Source of the DNA: Leucobacter sp. UCMA 4100
Lineage (GTDB): Bacteria > Actinomycetota > Actinomycetes > Actinomycetales > Microbacteriaceae
DNA: 64,000 nucleotides
Assembly: GCF_027853335.1 (NCBI RefSeq)
Contig: NZ_JAFEUS010000002.1
Coordinates: 620,001 to 684,000 of the forward strand
Reading direction: 5' to 3'
Below the pieces are notes generated by a model. The model saw only the letters and a list, made by a program, of their open reading frames with translations. It did no database searches and had not been told where the DNA came from. Numbering within the stretch: position 1 is the stretch's first letter; each line of letters begins with the position of its first letter. The translations under genes were made by a program, and so were the position numbers. Shown piece after piece: positions 50,497-59,228 of this stretch.

Positions 50497-51464
50497 TCGG
50501 TTACTCCTTCTTCGTCAGCGGCCGGCTCTTCTGAAGTGGCGGCCGCAAGCTTCTTCGCTTTCGAACGTTTGACCAGCACGACAGAGGTTGCGGTGATGAG
50601 GGCCAGCACGGCAAAACCGAGCACGCCGATTACTACCCACGTCAGGGTCTCGTTCTCTGCGCGAGCAGCTTCTGGTGCGGCCTCGGGAGACTGCTGTTCT
50701 TGCTGCGTCTCAGTCGCTTCTGCGTCGTTGGCCTTATCGTCCTTCTCTTCACCCTTGGGCACCTTGAGCGTCGTCGCGTCGTCGGTGTTGCTGGGCGCAT
50801 CGCCAGCGCTGAACTGCTGCACGGCTCCGGTGCCCGTCTGCACTTCGCCGCCAGAGGTCGTGAAGCTGATGGGGGTGAACGATTCGTTGTTAGCGTTCTG
50901 CAGCCCGTGCGCACCAATCGTGATGATGCCGCACTGCACCTGCAAGCAGTCAATCTCCTGGCCACCCTGCTGATTGCCACTGTGGGGGTCACCGAACGTT
51001 GCGGTGAACGTCGACCCAGGAATGGTCATCTCGGTGGTCCAGTTCCCGTTGGGATCGATCATGCTGTTGGCCGCTTCGGCCGACGATCCGCCTTGAAAAG
51101 CGACGAGCAATTGTGCACCCGGGGTTGCCGCGTAGGCATAGGTTTGCCCCGAAAGCCCGCCCTGGCTCGGTGCCCAAGCATTGGTTGTCGGATCACTCAC
51201 AGCGCCGAAGAAGACGTACACCCCGCCAGGCGCGTTCGGCTGGTACTGAAAACCACTGCCGCTCAGGGTCACGGTCGTCGCGCCCTCGGCACTCGGGGTC
51301 GGTGAAACGTCAACGCGTGAGGCCGCGTGCGCAGGCTCAGCTGCCGCGAGTGCCCCGTAGCCGGCAAACAGCGAGGCAACGAGCGTGAAGGCCGCGATGC
51401 CCCGCATCCGTTTACGCTGAGGTCGCGCCATTGCCCACGTGGGTGTGGCTGCCTGGGTGGTCAT
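50493..51464 (-). CDS. Membrane-anchored Cys/GAHG module protein
   Basis: 323 residues: signal peptide (about 1-48), one Cys/GAHG module (about 50-205; GSGFQYQPNAPGGVYVFFGAV, then EIDCLQVQCGIITIGAHG), an acidic Gln/Glu stalk, a membrane helix (LTWVVIGVLGFAVLALITATSVVLV) and a basic, then acidic tail. It has no sorting motif. The ATG overlaps the hmuV stop (ATGA), so it is made together with the ABC transporter and may pass heme from the wall proteins to HmuT (inference). Confidence 0.83.
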   Translation of the reverse strand: MTTQAATPTWAMARPQRKRMRGIAAFTLVASLFAGYGALAAAEPAHAASRVDVSPTPSAEGATTVTLSGSGFQYQPNAPGGVYVFFGAVSDPTTNAWAPSQGGLSGQTYAYAATPGAQLLVAFQGGSSAEAANSMIDPNGNWTTEMTIPGSTFTATFGDPHSGNQQGGQEIDCLQVQCGIITIGAHGLQNANNESFTPISFTTSGGEVQTGTGAVQQFSAGDAPSNTDDATTLKVPKGEEKDDKANDAEATETQQEQQSPEAAPEAARAENETLTWVVIGVLGFAVLALITATSVVLVKRSKAKKLAAATSEEPAADEEGVTE

Positions 51465-52339
51465 TCCTTCTCCTTCTTCAGTGCATCGTTTCCCGTGCTC
51501 GCGGGAGCCTCGTCGGGAAAACGAACCGGGGTAATGAGCAACTCGCCGTTCTCGTCGGTGCGCACTCGCACCGGGTGCCGGTAGACCTCGCTCACGAGCT
51601 CTGAGGTCAGCACCCTTTCGGGTTCGCCCCACTCGCGCATGCCGCCCTCGTCGATCATGAGCACACGATCGCTGTAGGCAGCGGCTGCCGCGAGGTCGTG
51701 CAGCACCACGATGACGGCGCCGCCCTGGCGGGCATAACGCCTCGCGAGGGCGAGTACCTGCTCCTGGTAGTTGATGTCGAGTGCCGCAGTGGGCTCGTCG
51801 AGCAGCAGCACCTGGGTGCGCTGCGCCATCGCACGAGCGAGGGCCACGCGGGCTCGCTCCCCGCCCGAAAGCGACGTAAAGGTGCGCTCTGCAAACTGGT
51901 AGGTGTCGCTGCGCAAGAGCTCCTGCGCGATGATGCGATCATCGTTTTCGACGGTGCTCAAGAGCCGCCAGGGCGCGCGCCCCATCTTCACCACATCGAC
52001 GACGTTGAACGGAAAACTGATCGCGTTGCTCTGCCGCAGCACGGCACGGCGAAGAGCAAGGTCTGGGTTGTTCCAGTCGCTCACCTCGGTCCCATCAATG
52101 GTGATCGAGCCACGGTAGCCGTAATCGCCGGCGAGGGCTCCGAGCAAGGTCGATTTGCCCGCGCCGTTCGGCCCGATGATCGAGAGCACTTCGCCCGCTT
52201 TGACGTCGAAGGAGATGCCCGAGATAATCTCGGTGCCACCGAGAGAAACCGCGACGTCGCGTGCTTCAAGCACGGTGGTCCCGATCGCGGCTGGCGTCGG
52301 CTCCTGCGGCGGTTTCATGCCGGGTAGGGTGATGCTCAC
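51461..52339 (-). CDS. hmuV: Heme ABC transporter ATP-binding protein
   Basis: Cytosolic ATPase of the heme importer, 292 residues, FecE/HmuV-like. Walker A GPNGAGKSTLLG, Q loop near VLRQSNAISFPF, signature LSGGERARVALARAMAQ, Walker B VLLLDEPTAALD and switch His VVLHDLAAAA are all intact. Coupled by ATGA overlaps to hmuU upstream and to the module-protein gene downstream. Confidence 0.94.
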   Translation of the reverse strand: MSITLPGMKPPQEPTPAAIGTTVLEARDVAVSLGGTEIISGISFDVKAGEVLSIIGPNGAGKSTLLGALAGDYGYRGSITIDGTEVSDWNNPDLALRRAVLRQSNAISFPFNVVDVVKMGRAPWRLLSTVENDDRIIAQELLRSDTYQFAERTFTSLSGGERARVALARAMAQRTQVLLLDEPTAALDINYQEQVLALARRYARQGGAVIVVLHDLAAAAAYSDRVLMIDEGGMREWGEPERVLTSELVSEVYRHPVRVRTDENGELLITPVRFPDEAPASTGNDALKKEKE

Positions 52340-53463
52340 AGCCAGCCCCCGTTCTTTTTACTGGTGGCGCGAATGAGGTAGAAGAAGAATGGGCCGCCGA
52401 TAAGTGCGGTGAGCATGCCAAGTGGCAGCTCGGCGTAGCTCACGGCAGTGCGCGCAAAGGTGTCGGCCGCGACGAGCAGCAGCGCGCCGCCGAGAGCACT
52501 CGCTGGCACGAGCACGCGGTGGCCGGGCCCGATAATCATGCGGATCACGTGGGGCACGACGAGCCCCACGAAACCGACGATGCCCGCGAACGCGACCGCA
52601 GCCGCGGTCAACACCGCGACGATCATGATCGCACCGATGCGCAAGCGCTCGATGTTGAGGCCGAGGTGCCTCGCCGCATCATCGCCGAGGCTGAGGAGGT
52701 CGAGCTTGCCCGAGATCATGAACGCGAGGGCGAGCCCGATAATGACGAGGGGCAGTACGGTGCCGACCGAGGCCCACATCGATCCTGCCAGGCTACCCAT
52801 TTGCCAGAACACGATCTGCTCGCGCTGGTTCATGTCGGCTGCGAACGTCATGAGGGCGAGGGCCGCACCGCCAAACGCGTTGACGGCGACGCCGACGAGA
52901 ATGAGGGTGATGACCCGTGTGCGGCCGCCCGAACGTGAAATCGAATAGATGAGGAGCGCGGTGAGCACGCCGGTTACGAAGGCCCCCGCGGGAATGCTGA
53001 AGGTGCTGCCTGCAGCGAGACCCGTGATAATCATGAGACTCGCGCCAACGGCGGCGCCCGATGAGACTCCAATGATGCCGGGGTCTGCGAGCGGGTTGCC
53101 GAAGACGCCCTGCATGATGGCACCGGCCGAAGACAGCGCGGCTCCGACGAGCACGGCGAGGGCGACGCGCGGAAAGCGTACCTCCCAGAGCGCCGCGTCA
53201 GCGTTCGGGTGCGTCGGTTCAATACCGCAGGTGAGCCCGGCCTTGCGGCAGAGCGACCCGACGACCTCAAAGATGGGAATCTGCATCTGGCCGAGTGCGG
53301 CCGAGAGCAGGGTTGCAGCGACGAGGCCGACGCTCAAGATGATGAAGAGCAAGGCCACCTTGCCCTTTTGTGGCTTGGGCAGTTCGGTTGCTTCGACGTC
53401 GAAGTCGAGCACCCGCGGCAACTCCATGTGTGGCTCTGCCGGAGCCCCGGGGGCGGCCGTCAT
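52336..53463 (-). CDS. hmuU: Heme ABC transporter permease
   Basis: FecCD-family permease, 375 residues, with a hydrophilic N-terminus of about 30 and about ten membrane segments. Family marks: LWEVRFPRVALAVLVGAALSSAGAIMQ (LRLPR-type segment), GNPLADPGIIGVSSGAA and GFVGLVVPHVIRMIIGPGHR. A Cys-containing loop (LCRKAGLTCGIEP) after TM1 is notable. Overlaps hmuT and hmuV by 4 nt each. Confidence 0.94.
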   Translation of the reverse strand: MTAAPGAPAEPHMELPRVLDFDVEATELPKPQKGKVALLFIILSVGLVAATLLSAALGQMQIPIFEVVGSLCRKAGLTCGIEPTHPNADAALWEVRFPRVALAVLVGAALSSAGAIMQGVFGNPLADPGIIGVSSGAAVGASLMIITGLAAGSTFSIPAGAFVTGVLTALLIYSISRSGGRTRVITLILVGVAVNAFGGAALALMTFAADMNQREQIVFWQMGSLAGSMWASVGTVLPLVIIGLALAFMISGKLDLLSLGDDAARHLGLNIERLRIGAIMIVAVLTAAAVAFAGIVGFVGLVVPHVIRMIIGPGHRVLVPASALGGALLLVAADTFARTAVSYAELPLGMLTALIGGPFFFYLIRATSKKNGGWL

Positions 53464-54608
53464 GAACGCCCCGCCTTCGCTTGGCTCTCATCGAGCTCAA
53501 CGGTATCGAGATCGACGTGATAGATCGCTTCGGCGAGTGCCGAGAGCACCTCGGGCGTGCGCGGCCCCCAGGTGAACATCTCGTAGTCGCTCATGTCGAC
53601 GACGCGCTTACGCTCGCCCGCTGGTGTTTGCGCGGTTCCCGGGACCTCGAGCAGCCCCTCGACGCCGCCAACCGATTCAAGCCCGAGGGTGAGCATCAGG
53701 TAGAGGTCTGGCTCAAGGTTCATGAGCCCCTCTGCGGTGAGGTTGCCGCTCGTCCAGTTTTCTTCACCAGCAACGTCGACACCGCCGAGTTGTTCGATGA
53801 GAATGCCCGCAATGCCGGTGCTGCCGTCGGGGTTATTCCCGTACATGTAGTACACGCCTGCCCTGCCGCGCATGTAGAGGAAGACCATGCGTACTTTGTC
53901 TTCTTCCTTCTGCGGAGCAATCGAGTGGATCTTTGCGATCGTCTCGTCGAGGGTCTTTTGAAACTCGGTCACGTATTCGTCGCCGAGCTCTGGAACGCCG
54001 AGCGCGGTCGCAACGTCACCAATGAGGCGCGAGATGTCGTCGATGTCTTCGGCACCGTCGAAGAAGATGACGGGAATACCTGCGTTGCGCATTTGCAACT
54101 GCACGTCATAGGGGCCGACGCTGTAGTCGGTGAGCACAACGGTTGGGTTGAGCTCGAGAATCGACTCGGCGTTGAGCGTGTGATTGTCCATCACGAGCGG
54201 CAGATCCTTTGCCGATTCCCACCCCGTGGTGAGGTCGCGGCCCACGACGTTCGGCCCGAAGCCGAGCGCCCAGACGACCGAGGCGAGACTGCCGGTCCCG
54301 TCGAGCGCAAGGATGCGGCTGGTGTCGGTGATTTCAACCTCAACGTCGTCCATGCCCATGAAGGTCACGGGTAGCTTGGGCTCGGGGTTGTCGGTAATAG
54401 GTTCAATATCGGCACTCTTCAAGAGCGCGGTGTCGGGCCCCTCAAAAAAACGGGGGCTCTCTTGGCTCGCGAGCGACCGGTCGGCAACGTTCGGCCCCTC
54501 GCCCACAAACAGGGCGCAGCTCGTGAGCACGAGCGCGAGAACTGCTGCGAGAGGAACCGAGACGAAGCGAGGCATTCGCGTGGAAACTTTCACTTTGACG
54601 TCTGGCAC
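53460..54608 (-). CDS. hmuT: Heme-binding lipoprotein of the ABC transporter
   Basis: Substrate-binding lipoprotein of class III (FepB/HmuT) type, 382 residues: signal peptide with lipobox LTSC (Cys about 31), two lobes joined by a long helix. In family members, heme is held by His and Tyr, one in each lobe; VMDNHTLNAESILELNP and FLYMRGRAGVYYMYGNN carry plausible ligands. The GTG at 54608 has no Shine-Dalgarno but lies 7 nt after a TAGCCT box within the predicted iron-box region, so it is taken as leaderless; ATG 54575 is the alternative. Confidence 0.92.
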   Translation of the reverse strand: MPDVKVKVSTRMPRFVSVPLAAVLALVLTSCALFVGEGPNVADRSLASQESPRFFEGPDTALLKSADIEPITDNPEPKLPVTFMGMDDVEVEITDTSRILALDGTGSLASVVWALGFGPNVVGRDLTTGWESAKDLPLVMDNHTLNAESILELNPTVVLTDYSVGPYDVQLQMRNAGIPVIFFDGAEDIDDISRLIGDVATALGVPELGDEYVTEFQKTLDETIAKIHSIAPQKEEDKVRMVFLYMRGRAGVYYMYGNNPDGSTGIAGILIEQLGGVDVAGEENWTSGNLTAEGLMNLEPDLYLMLTLGLESVGGVEGLLEVPGTAQTPAGERKRVVDMSDYEMFTWGPRTPEVLSALAEAIYHVDLDTVELDESQAKAGRS

Positions 54609-54613
54609 GCGAC

Positions 54614-54666
54614 TTAGGCTAGCATTACTTAGGTCATATGTTCAATTGTTCGCCATACCTAAGTAA
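54614..54666. promoter_or_regulatory. DtxR/IdeR-box-like operator region between hmuT and the protease gene
   Basis: TTAGGCTAGCATTACTTAG (54614-54632) matches 13 of 19 positions of the known DtxR/IdeR consensus. A perfect 10-bp inverted repeat TTACTTAGGT/ACCTAAGTAA (54625-54634/54657-54666) adds further half-sites, and the minus-strand site TTAGGTATGGCGAACAA overlaps its right arm. It covers the hmuT -10 region, so iron-loaded DtxR (encoded at 59229) would repress both directions. Confidence 0.65.
54616..54645 (-). promoter_or_regulatory. Promoter of hmuT
   Basis: Minus-strand -35 TTGAAC (54640-54645) and -10 TAGCCT (54616-54621) with an 18-nt spacer. The -10 ends 7 nt before GTG 54608, giving a leaderless message. 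Confidence 0.5.
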
Positions 54667-54683
54667 GGTTACCCTTAACTCGA

Positions 54684-54689
54684 TATGAT
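54684..54689 (+). promoter_or_regulatory. -10 box of the protease-sortase transcript
   Basis: TATGAT matches five of six -10 positions; no good -35 lies 16-18 nt upstream, which suits a regulated promoter next to the iron-box region. The leader would be about 85 nt. Confidence 0.4.
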
Positions 54690-54778
54690 CTGAGGGGTTT
54701 GAAGTCTCTCCCTTCAAGCATGAACACTCACCCGCAGGCCGAGTGCACCCCGATTTCCAGCGTGAAGGAGCAACGATT

Positions 54779-57700
54779 TTGGCTCGAATAGGCAGCTTTC
54801 GCATCACCCGCCACCGGCGCGTTTTCGAAACGGCGGCGAGCGCAACCGTCGCGGTGGCGGTGTTTCTCGGAGGCGCTGCTACGCTCTCGCTCCCTGGTGT
54901 GCAGGCAGCGCTGCCCACGCAGTCACCGGGTGACGAGACTGTCCAAGCTGCAGAGCGCCCGGCCACCATCTCGCAGGATCTGCTCGACCTAGAGGGCCAA
55001 GTCGACTCGGGAGCGTCACGCAACGCACCGCACGACGAAGCGCCAGCCAAAGAGGCTGTCGAACCAAGCGGCAAAGCCGATGGGCCTGCCGCGGGCGAAG
55101 ACTCCCCCGCAGCGGTCACCGACCCAGACACGGCGAGCTGGCTCGACGAGAAAACCGGCCGCGCTGAAATACTCATTCGGTTTACCGACGAAGAGGTTCC
55201 CGCAGAAGCAGCGGGCGACCCTGAGGCGGCAGCGGCCCTCCTGCAGCAGTCGGCCGAAGACACCTTCGCTCAAGCTGAACGCGACCTAGCGAAGCTCGAA
55301 CGCGACGGCACCGTCACGGTGCTCAACACCTCGTGGCTCGCAACCACCATGCTCGTCGAAGCCGAGCCGAGCGAAGACACGATCACCGCGCTCGCAGCGC
55401 TTCCTGGGGTCGCTGACCTCACGCCGAACTATGAGGTGCACGGTCTCGAGAGTGAAGAACCGATCGAGGTCACCGAGACTCCGGGTGACGGTGAGTACAC
55501 CGACAACGAGGGCAACCCGATCACCTATGGTCTCAAGCACCTCAACGCCCCCGATGCCTGGGAGTTTTACAACGCCTACGGCCAGGGTGTTCGCGTCGCC
55601 GTGCTTGACACGGGCGTCGACCCGAACCACCCTGACCTCGCTCCCCGCCTCGCAACCGATGACCCGAGCGACCCGCTGTACCCGGGAGGGTGGATCCACC
55701 TCGATCACGAAGGCAAGCCGCGCGCAAAACAACCAGCTGACCCCGCAACCCACGGAACCCACGTCGCCGGAACGATTCTCGGCGGTAACGAGTTTGGGGT
55801 GCAGATTGGCGTCGCCCCACAAGCTGAGCTCATGGCTGTGAACGCGATTAGCGACGGAAGTAGCAGCTTCAAGATCCTGAAGGCCCTCGAGTGGACCATG
55901 GACCCCTACGATGCCGAGGGCAACAAAGCGGGCCGTCCAGCCGACGTCATCAACATGTCGCTCGGCAACGCCGACAAGAAGTTCACCGACACCTATCTCT
56001 TCGGGGCTTTGCAGAAGCTTCGCGCCGCTGGAATTTTTCCTGCCGTCGCGAGTGGCAACGACATGAAGGAGGGCTCGGAGTGCATCTCGAACCCGAGCTC
56101 ATCGTATGACGCCTTCGCGGTCGGCATGAGCACCGAAGACCGGTCCATCAACTCGCGCTCGTGCGGCGGTACGACCCACTGGTCTGAGAGCATCGTCAAG
56201 CAATTTGGGTGGCCCTCTGGCGAGTTCATTCGCCCCGACGTCGCGGCTCCCGGTACCGACATTATCTCGTCGGTACCCGGCGGCGGTTGGGGCAAATCGA
56301 CCGGAACGTCGATGGCCACCCCGCACGTCGCCGGCGCCGTCGCTGCCCTACGATCAGCACAGCCCGGCCTCTCAGTAGACGAGATTGCGACCGCGCTCGA
56401 AGAGACCGCATGGCACCCCGATAAGAATGCCGAGGGGGTTTTCGCCCCCGATATTCGGTTCGGCCATGGCATCATCAACCTGCACGATGCGATCGCGCTG
56501 GTTCGCGGCGAGAGCGGCTTCTCGCTCACTATCACCGATGCCGTCACGGGTGACCCCGTATCGGGCGCTCAGGTGAGCTGGGCAACCGACCACAAACCCA
56601 ACGGAATGCGTGAAAATGCTGAGTACGGCGAGACCTGGAGCACCGACGAAAGTGGTACGGTGACCTCTTACCTGCCGCCCGGCTCGTACACCCTCACGGT
56701 CGACCGTTTCGGCTACGAACAACAAACGGTTGAAGCGTCAGTCGCTGAAGGCTCGTTCGTCGAGCTCGAAACGCAGCTCTCGCCGAAGGTCACCGGCAGT
56801 GTTGCCGGCCTGGTCACCGATGCATCAACCGGCAAACCCTTGCCAGGCGTCACCGTGGCTCTCGCCGGTCACGATCTCAAGACCCTGACCGATGACCGTG
56901 GAGCCTACACGCTCGCAGGGGTTCCCGTGGGCGAGATGCATCGCTTGCGTGCCTCGCTCGAGGGCATGCACACCGAGACGGTCACTGATATCACCGTCAC
57001 GAATCACGATGAACCGACAAGGCTCGACTTCCAGCTGAACGCGCTTCCTCACGTGCTCGTGCTCGGTGACGCCACGGGTCGCTCGGCTCAGCTTCTCGCG
57101 ACGCAGAAGCTCGTCGTCGACAGCACTGACTCCCTTCCCGAGACCCTCGAAACCCTCACCCACTACGACGTGGTGGTCTGGGACGACCCCGGTAAGGTCT
57201 CGCGTGAGAAGCTCACGAAGGCCATCGAGGTGACCGACAAGGCGGGCACCGGTATTGTTTGGCTCGACCTCGGTTCGAGTGACACGAGCGGCCTCGCGGT
57301 TTTGCATGACACCTTTGCCTCTCCCAAGGAGCGCAGGACGCAAACTGACGAAACGGTGTTCTCGATCGGCTACCAAATCATCAAACAGCCAGACCACCCC
57401 CTCTTTGACTCGGGTTCGATCTTCACTGGCTCGCTCATCGATAGGTCGCTCATTACCCAAGATGCACACCCCACAAGCGACTCGTTCTGGGCTTCGTTCG
57501 ATGGGCTCCAGAGCAAGACTGCTGTCGTGCTCGCCGACACTGTCACGCTCGTACAGGGCGATTCGGCCAAGTTCCAGAAACCACGCGGCGCTGGAATCGC
57601 CGTCGACGAGCGTGCCGGCAACCGTCACGTGTATCTCGCCCTACACGCATCACACGCCGCGGTCGACGCACGAACCTGGTCTGCCCAGGGCAAGCAGGTC

Positions 57701-58486
57701 TTTGCCAACGCGGTCACGTGGGCTGCGTCTTCGAAGGTCAACACTCCGTCACCGAAGCCAAAGCCAAAGCCCGAGGTGCCCGTACCTCCCGTGGTGACAC
57801 CAGGAGACGGCGGATCGAGAGTGCCGACCACCACCCCCCAGAACCCCACCTCACCAAAGCCCGGGGCCAATGCGCCCGGAGCAGTGCAGCTGCCCCCTCT
57901 CGCCAACCCGCAGCAGGGTACTCAACAACAGACAGCGAAGAAGGGTGGATCCACTGGAAGCCTTCGCGCTCCCTCGGCCCAAGCAACCCCGAAACCCGAA
58001 AAGAAGCCGGAGCCTCCGGTCGCGGCAGAAAACCTCCTGACCAAGGCGAACGCCGGTGGTATCACGATGCGACTCGAAGAAGGTATTGCACACATCACGA
58101 TTCCCGACTCGAAGCCCGGTGATTGGTTCTTCTTGCACGTTTACCCGAGCAAAACCCCGGTCGATTGGATTCGGGTGAACGACGACGGCGAACTCCGCGT
58201 CGATATCTCGTCGCTGAGCGACGGCGAGTACCAGTTCGCCTTCACGAGCAGTGATGAGCAGTTCGTCGGATGGGTCACGTTACAACTCGGTGAGCCCGTC
58301 GCCGAAGAGGCCGAGCAAGAAGAGCACACCGACCCCGCGACGATCGTTCCCGCGACCATTCCGCCCGCCGGTTTCTCGCTCTCAACGACCGAGTTGCTCA
58401 TGCTCCTCGGCGCGGCCGTGCTGCTCCTCGGCGCGGCCGGAGTGGTGCTGTTCGGTTTGCGCAAACCTGCGGTTCCCGAACCCTAA
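54779..58486 (+). CDS. Large membrane-anchored subtilisin-like serine protease (S8)
   Basis: Secreted protease, 1235 residues. Signal peptide, acidic pro-region with I9-like inhibitor (about 100-215), then the S8 domain with Asp in VAVLDTGVDPNHPDL (about 274), His in HGTHVAG (about 325) and Ser in GTSMATPHVAG (about 510). A carboxypeptidase-regulatory-like beta domain (about 680-755), a Rossmann-like region (about 760-985), a Pro/Lys stalk (985-1090), a further beta domain, and a C-terminal membrane helix follow. TTG 54779 has AAGGAG 8 nt upstream; a longer GTG start at 54743 lacks one. Facing hmuT, it may free heme from host or environmental proteins (inference). Confidence 0.9.
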   Translation: MARIGSFRITRHRRVFETAASATVAVAVFLGGAATLSLPGVQAALPTQSPGDETVQAAERPATISQDLLDLEGQVDSGASRNAPHDEAPAKEAVEPSGKADGPAAGEDSPAAVTDPDTASWLDEKTGRAEILIRFTDEEVPAEAAGDPEAAAALLQQSAEDTFAQAERDLAKLERDGTVTVLNTSWLATTMLVEAEPSEDTITALAALPGVADLTPNYEVHGLESEEPIEVTETPGDGEYTDNEGNPITYGLKHLNAPDAWEFYNAYGQGVRVAVLDTGVDPNHPDLAPRLATDDPSDPLYPGGWIHLDHEGKPRAKQPADPATHGTHVAGTILGGNEFGVQIGVAPQAELMAVNAISDGSSSFKILKALEWTMDPYDAEGNKAGRPADVINMSLGNADKKFTDTYLFGALQKLRAAGIFPAVASGNDMKEGSECISNPSSSYDAFAVGMSTEDRSINSRSCGGTTHWSESIVKQFGWPSGEFIRPDVAAPGTDIISSVPGGGWGKSTGTSMATPHVAGAVAALRSAQPGLSVDEIATALEETAWHPDKNAEGVFAPDIRFGHGIINLHDAIALVRGESGFSLTITDAVTGDPVSGAQVSWATDHKPNGMRENAEYGETWSTDESGTVTSYLPPGSYTLTVDRFGYEQQTVEASVAEGSFVELETQLSPKVTGSVAGLVTDASTGKPLPGVTVALAGHDLKTLTDDRGAYTLAGVPVGEMHRLRASLEGMHTETVTDITVTNHDEPTRLDFQLNALPHVLVLGDATGRSAQLLATQKLVVDSTDSLPETLETLTHYDVVVWDDPGKVSREKLTKAIEVTDKAGTGIVWLDLGSSDTSGLAVLHDTFASPKERRTQTDETVFSIGYQIIKQPDHPLFDSGSIFTGSLIDRSLITQDAHPTSDSFWASFDGLQSKTAVVLADTVTLVQGDSAKFQKPRGAGIAVDERAGNRHVYLALHASHAAVDARTWSAQGKQVFANAVTWAASSKVNTPSPKPKPKPEVPVPPVVTPGDGGSRVPTTTPQNPTSPKPGANAPGAVQLPPLANPQQGTQQQTAKKGGSTGSLRAPSAQATPKPEKKPEPPVAAENLLTKANAGGITMRLEEGIAHITIPDSKPGDWFFLHVYPSKTPVDWIRVNDDGELRVDISSLSDGEYQFAFTSSDEQFVGWVTLQLGEPVAEEAEQEEHTDPATIVPATIPPAGFSLSTTELLMLLGAAVLLLGAAGVVLFGLRKPAVPEP

Positions 58487-59166
58487 TGGGAGCCCCACGA
58501 CAACAGGGCAAGCGCGCGGTGCGGCCTTTCACGGCGATCTTGATCGGCCTCACCGCGCTCCTGATTGCCGCCGGACTCGGCCTCGTCGTGGTTGGTGCAC
58601 TCAGCCTGTTCGCACCCGAGCCGCCGCCAGGAACGGGTGCCGAACGCCTCACGACCGTCGAGCCGGCGCCCGAAGCGGTTACGCCCGACGCTGCTCGGCC
58701 GGTTGCACTGAGCATTGCCTCGATCGGCTTCACCGCCCCCATCGAGGCAATGTCTGTTGGCAGCGATCACGACCTCTTTCCCCCGGGATTCACTCAGGCA
58801 TTCTGGCTCGAAGACTACGGATTGCCGGGAGCGGGAAGCACGAACACGGTGTACCTCATTGGCCATACCTCGTCGAATGAGAGCGCCGTCTTTGATCCGC
58901 TCGTCAATCGCGCCGAGCAACGCTCGACGGTGCTCGTGGGCGACGAGATTGTCGTGACCACTGAAAACGGCGACGTCGTCTACGAGGTCACCTCGACCGA
59001 ACGGCACCCCCGCACGGCACTCGGTAGCCTCGAGAAGGTCTGGCAGAGCGCACCGGGTCAACTCGTGCTCGTCACCTGCCTCTTCGACGCTGAGCACAAC
59101 GTCGTCTCAGACAACATTGTGCTCTTCGCAACCGAGCGAACCGCCCTCGCCGATGCCGAGCTCTAA
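58486..59166 (+). CDS. Sortase-like protein (class E/F type) with atypical active site
   Basis: Membrane-anchored cysteine transpeptidase fold, 226 residues: N-terminal membrane helix (AILIGLTALLIAAGLGLVVVGA split from its ends), then the sortase barrel. Catalytic His is in YLIGHTSS and Cys in LVTCLFD. The Arg expected about ten residues after the Cys, at the start of the last strand, is not seen: the sequence runs DAEHNVVSDNIVLFA. Its ATG overlaps the protease stop (TAATG), so the two are coupled. It is the only candidate here to attach the LANTG, LAVTG and LSATG proteins to the wall. Confidence 0.8.
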   Translation: MGAPRQQGKRAVRPFTAILIGLTALLIAAGLGLVVVGALSLFAPEPPPGTGAERLTTVEPAPEAVTPDAARPVALSIASIGFTAPIEAMSVGSDHDLFPPGFTQAFWLEDYGLPGAGSTNTVYLIGHTSSNESAVFDPLVNRAEQRSTVLVGDEIVVTTENGDVVYEVTSTERHPRTALGSLEKVWQSAPGQLVLVTCLFDAEHNVVSDNIVLFATERTALADAEL

Positions 59167-59228
59167 CCGAGTCTCAGTATGCCGCGAGTAGAATGAATGC
59201 CGACCCAGTAGCTTGAAAGAAGGCGGGC

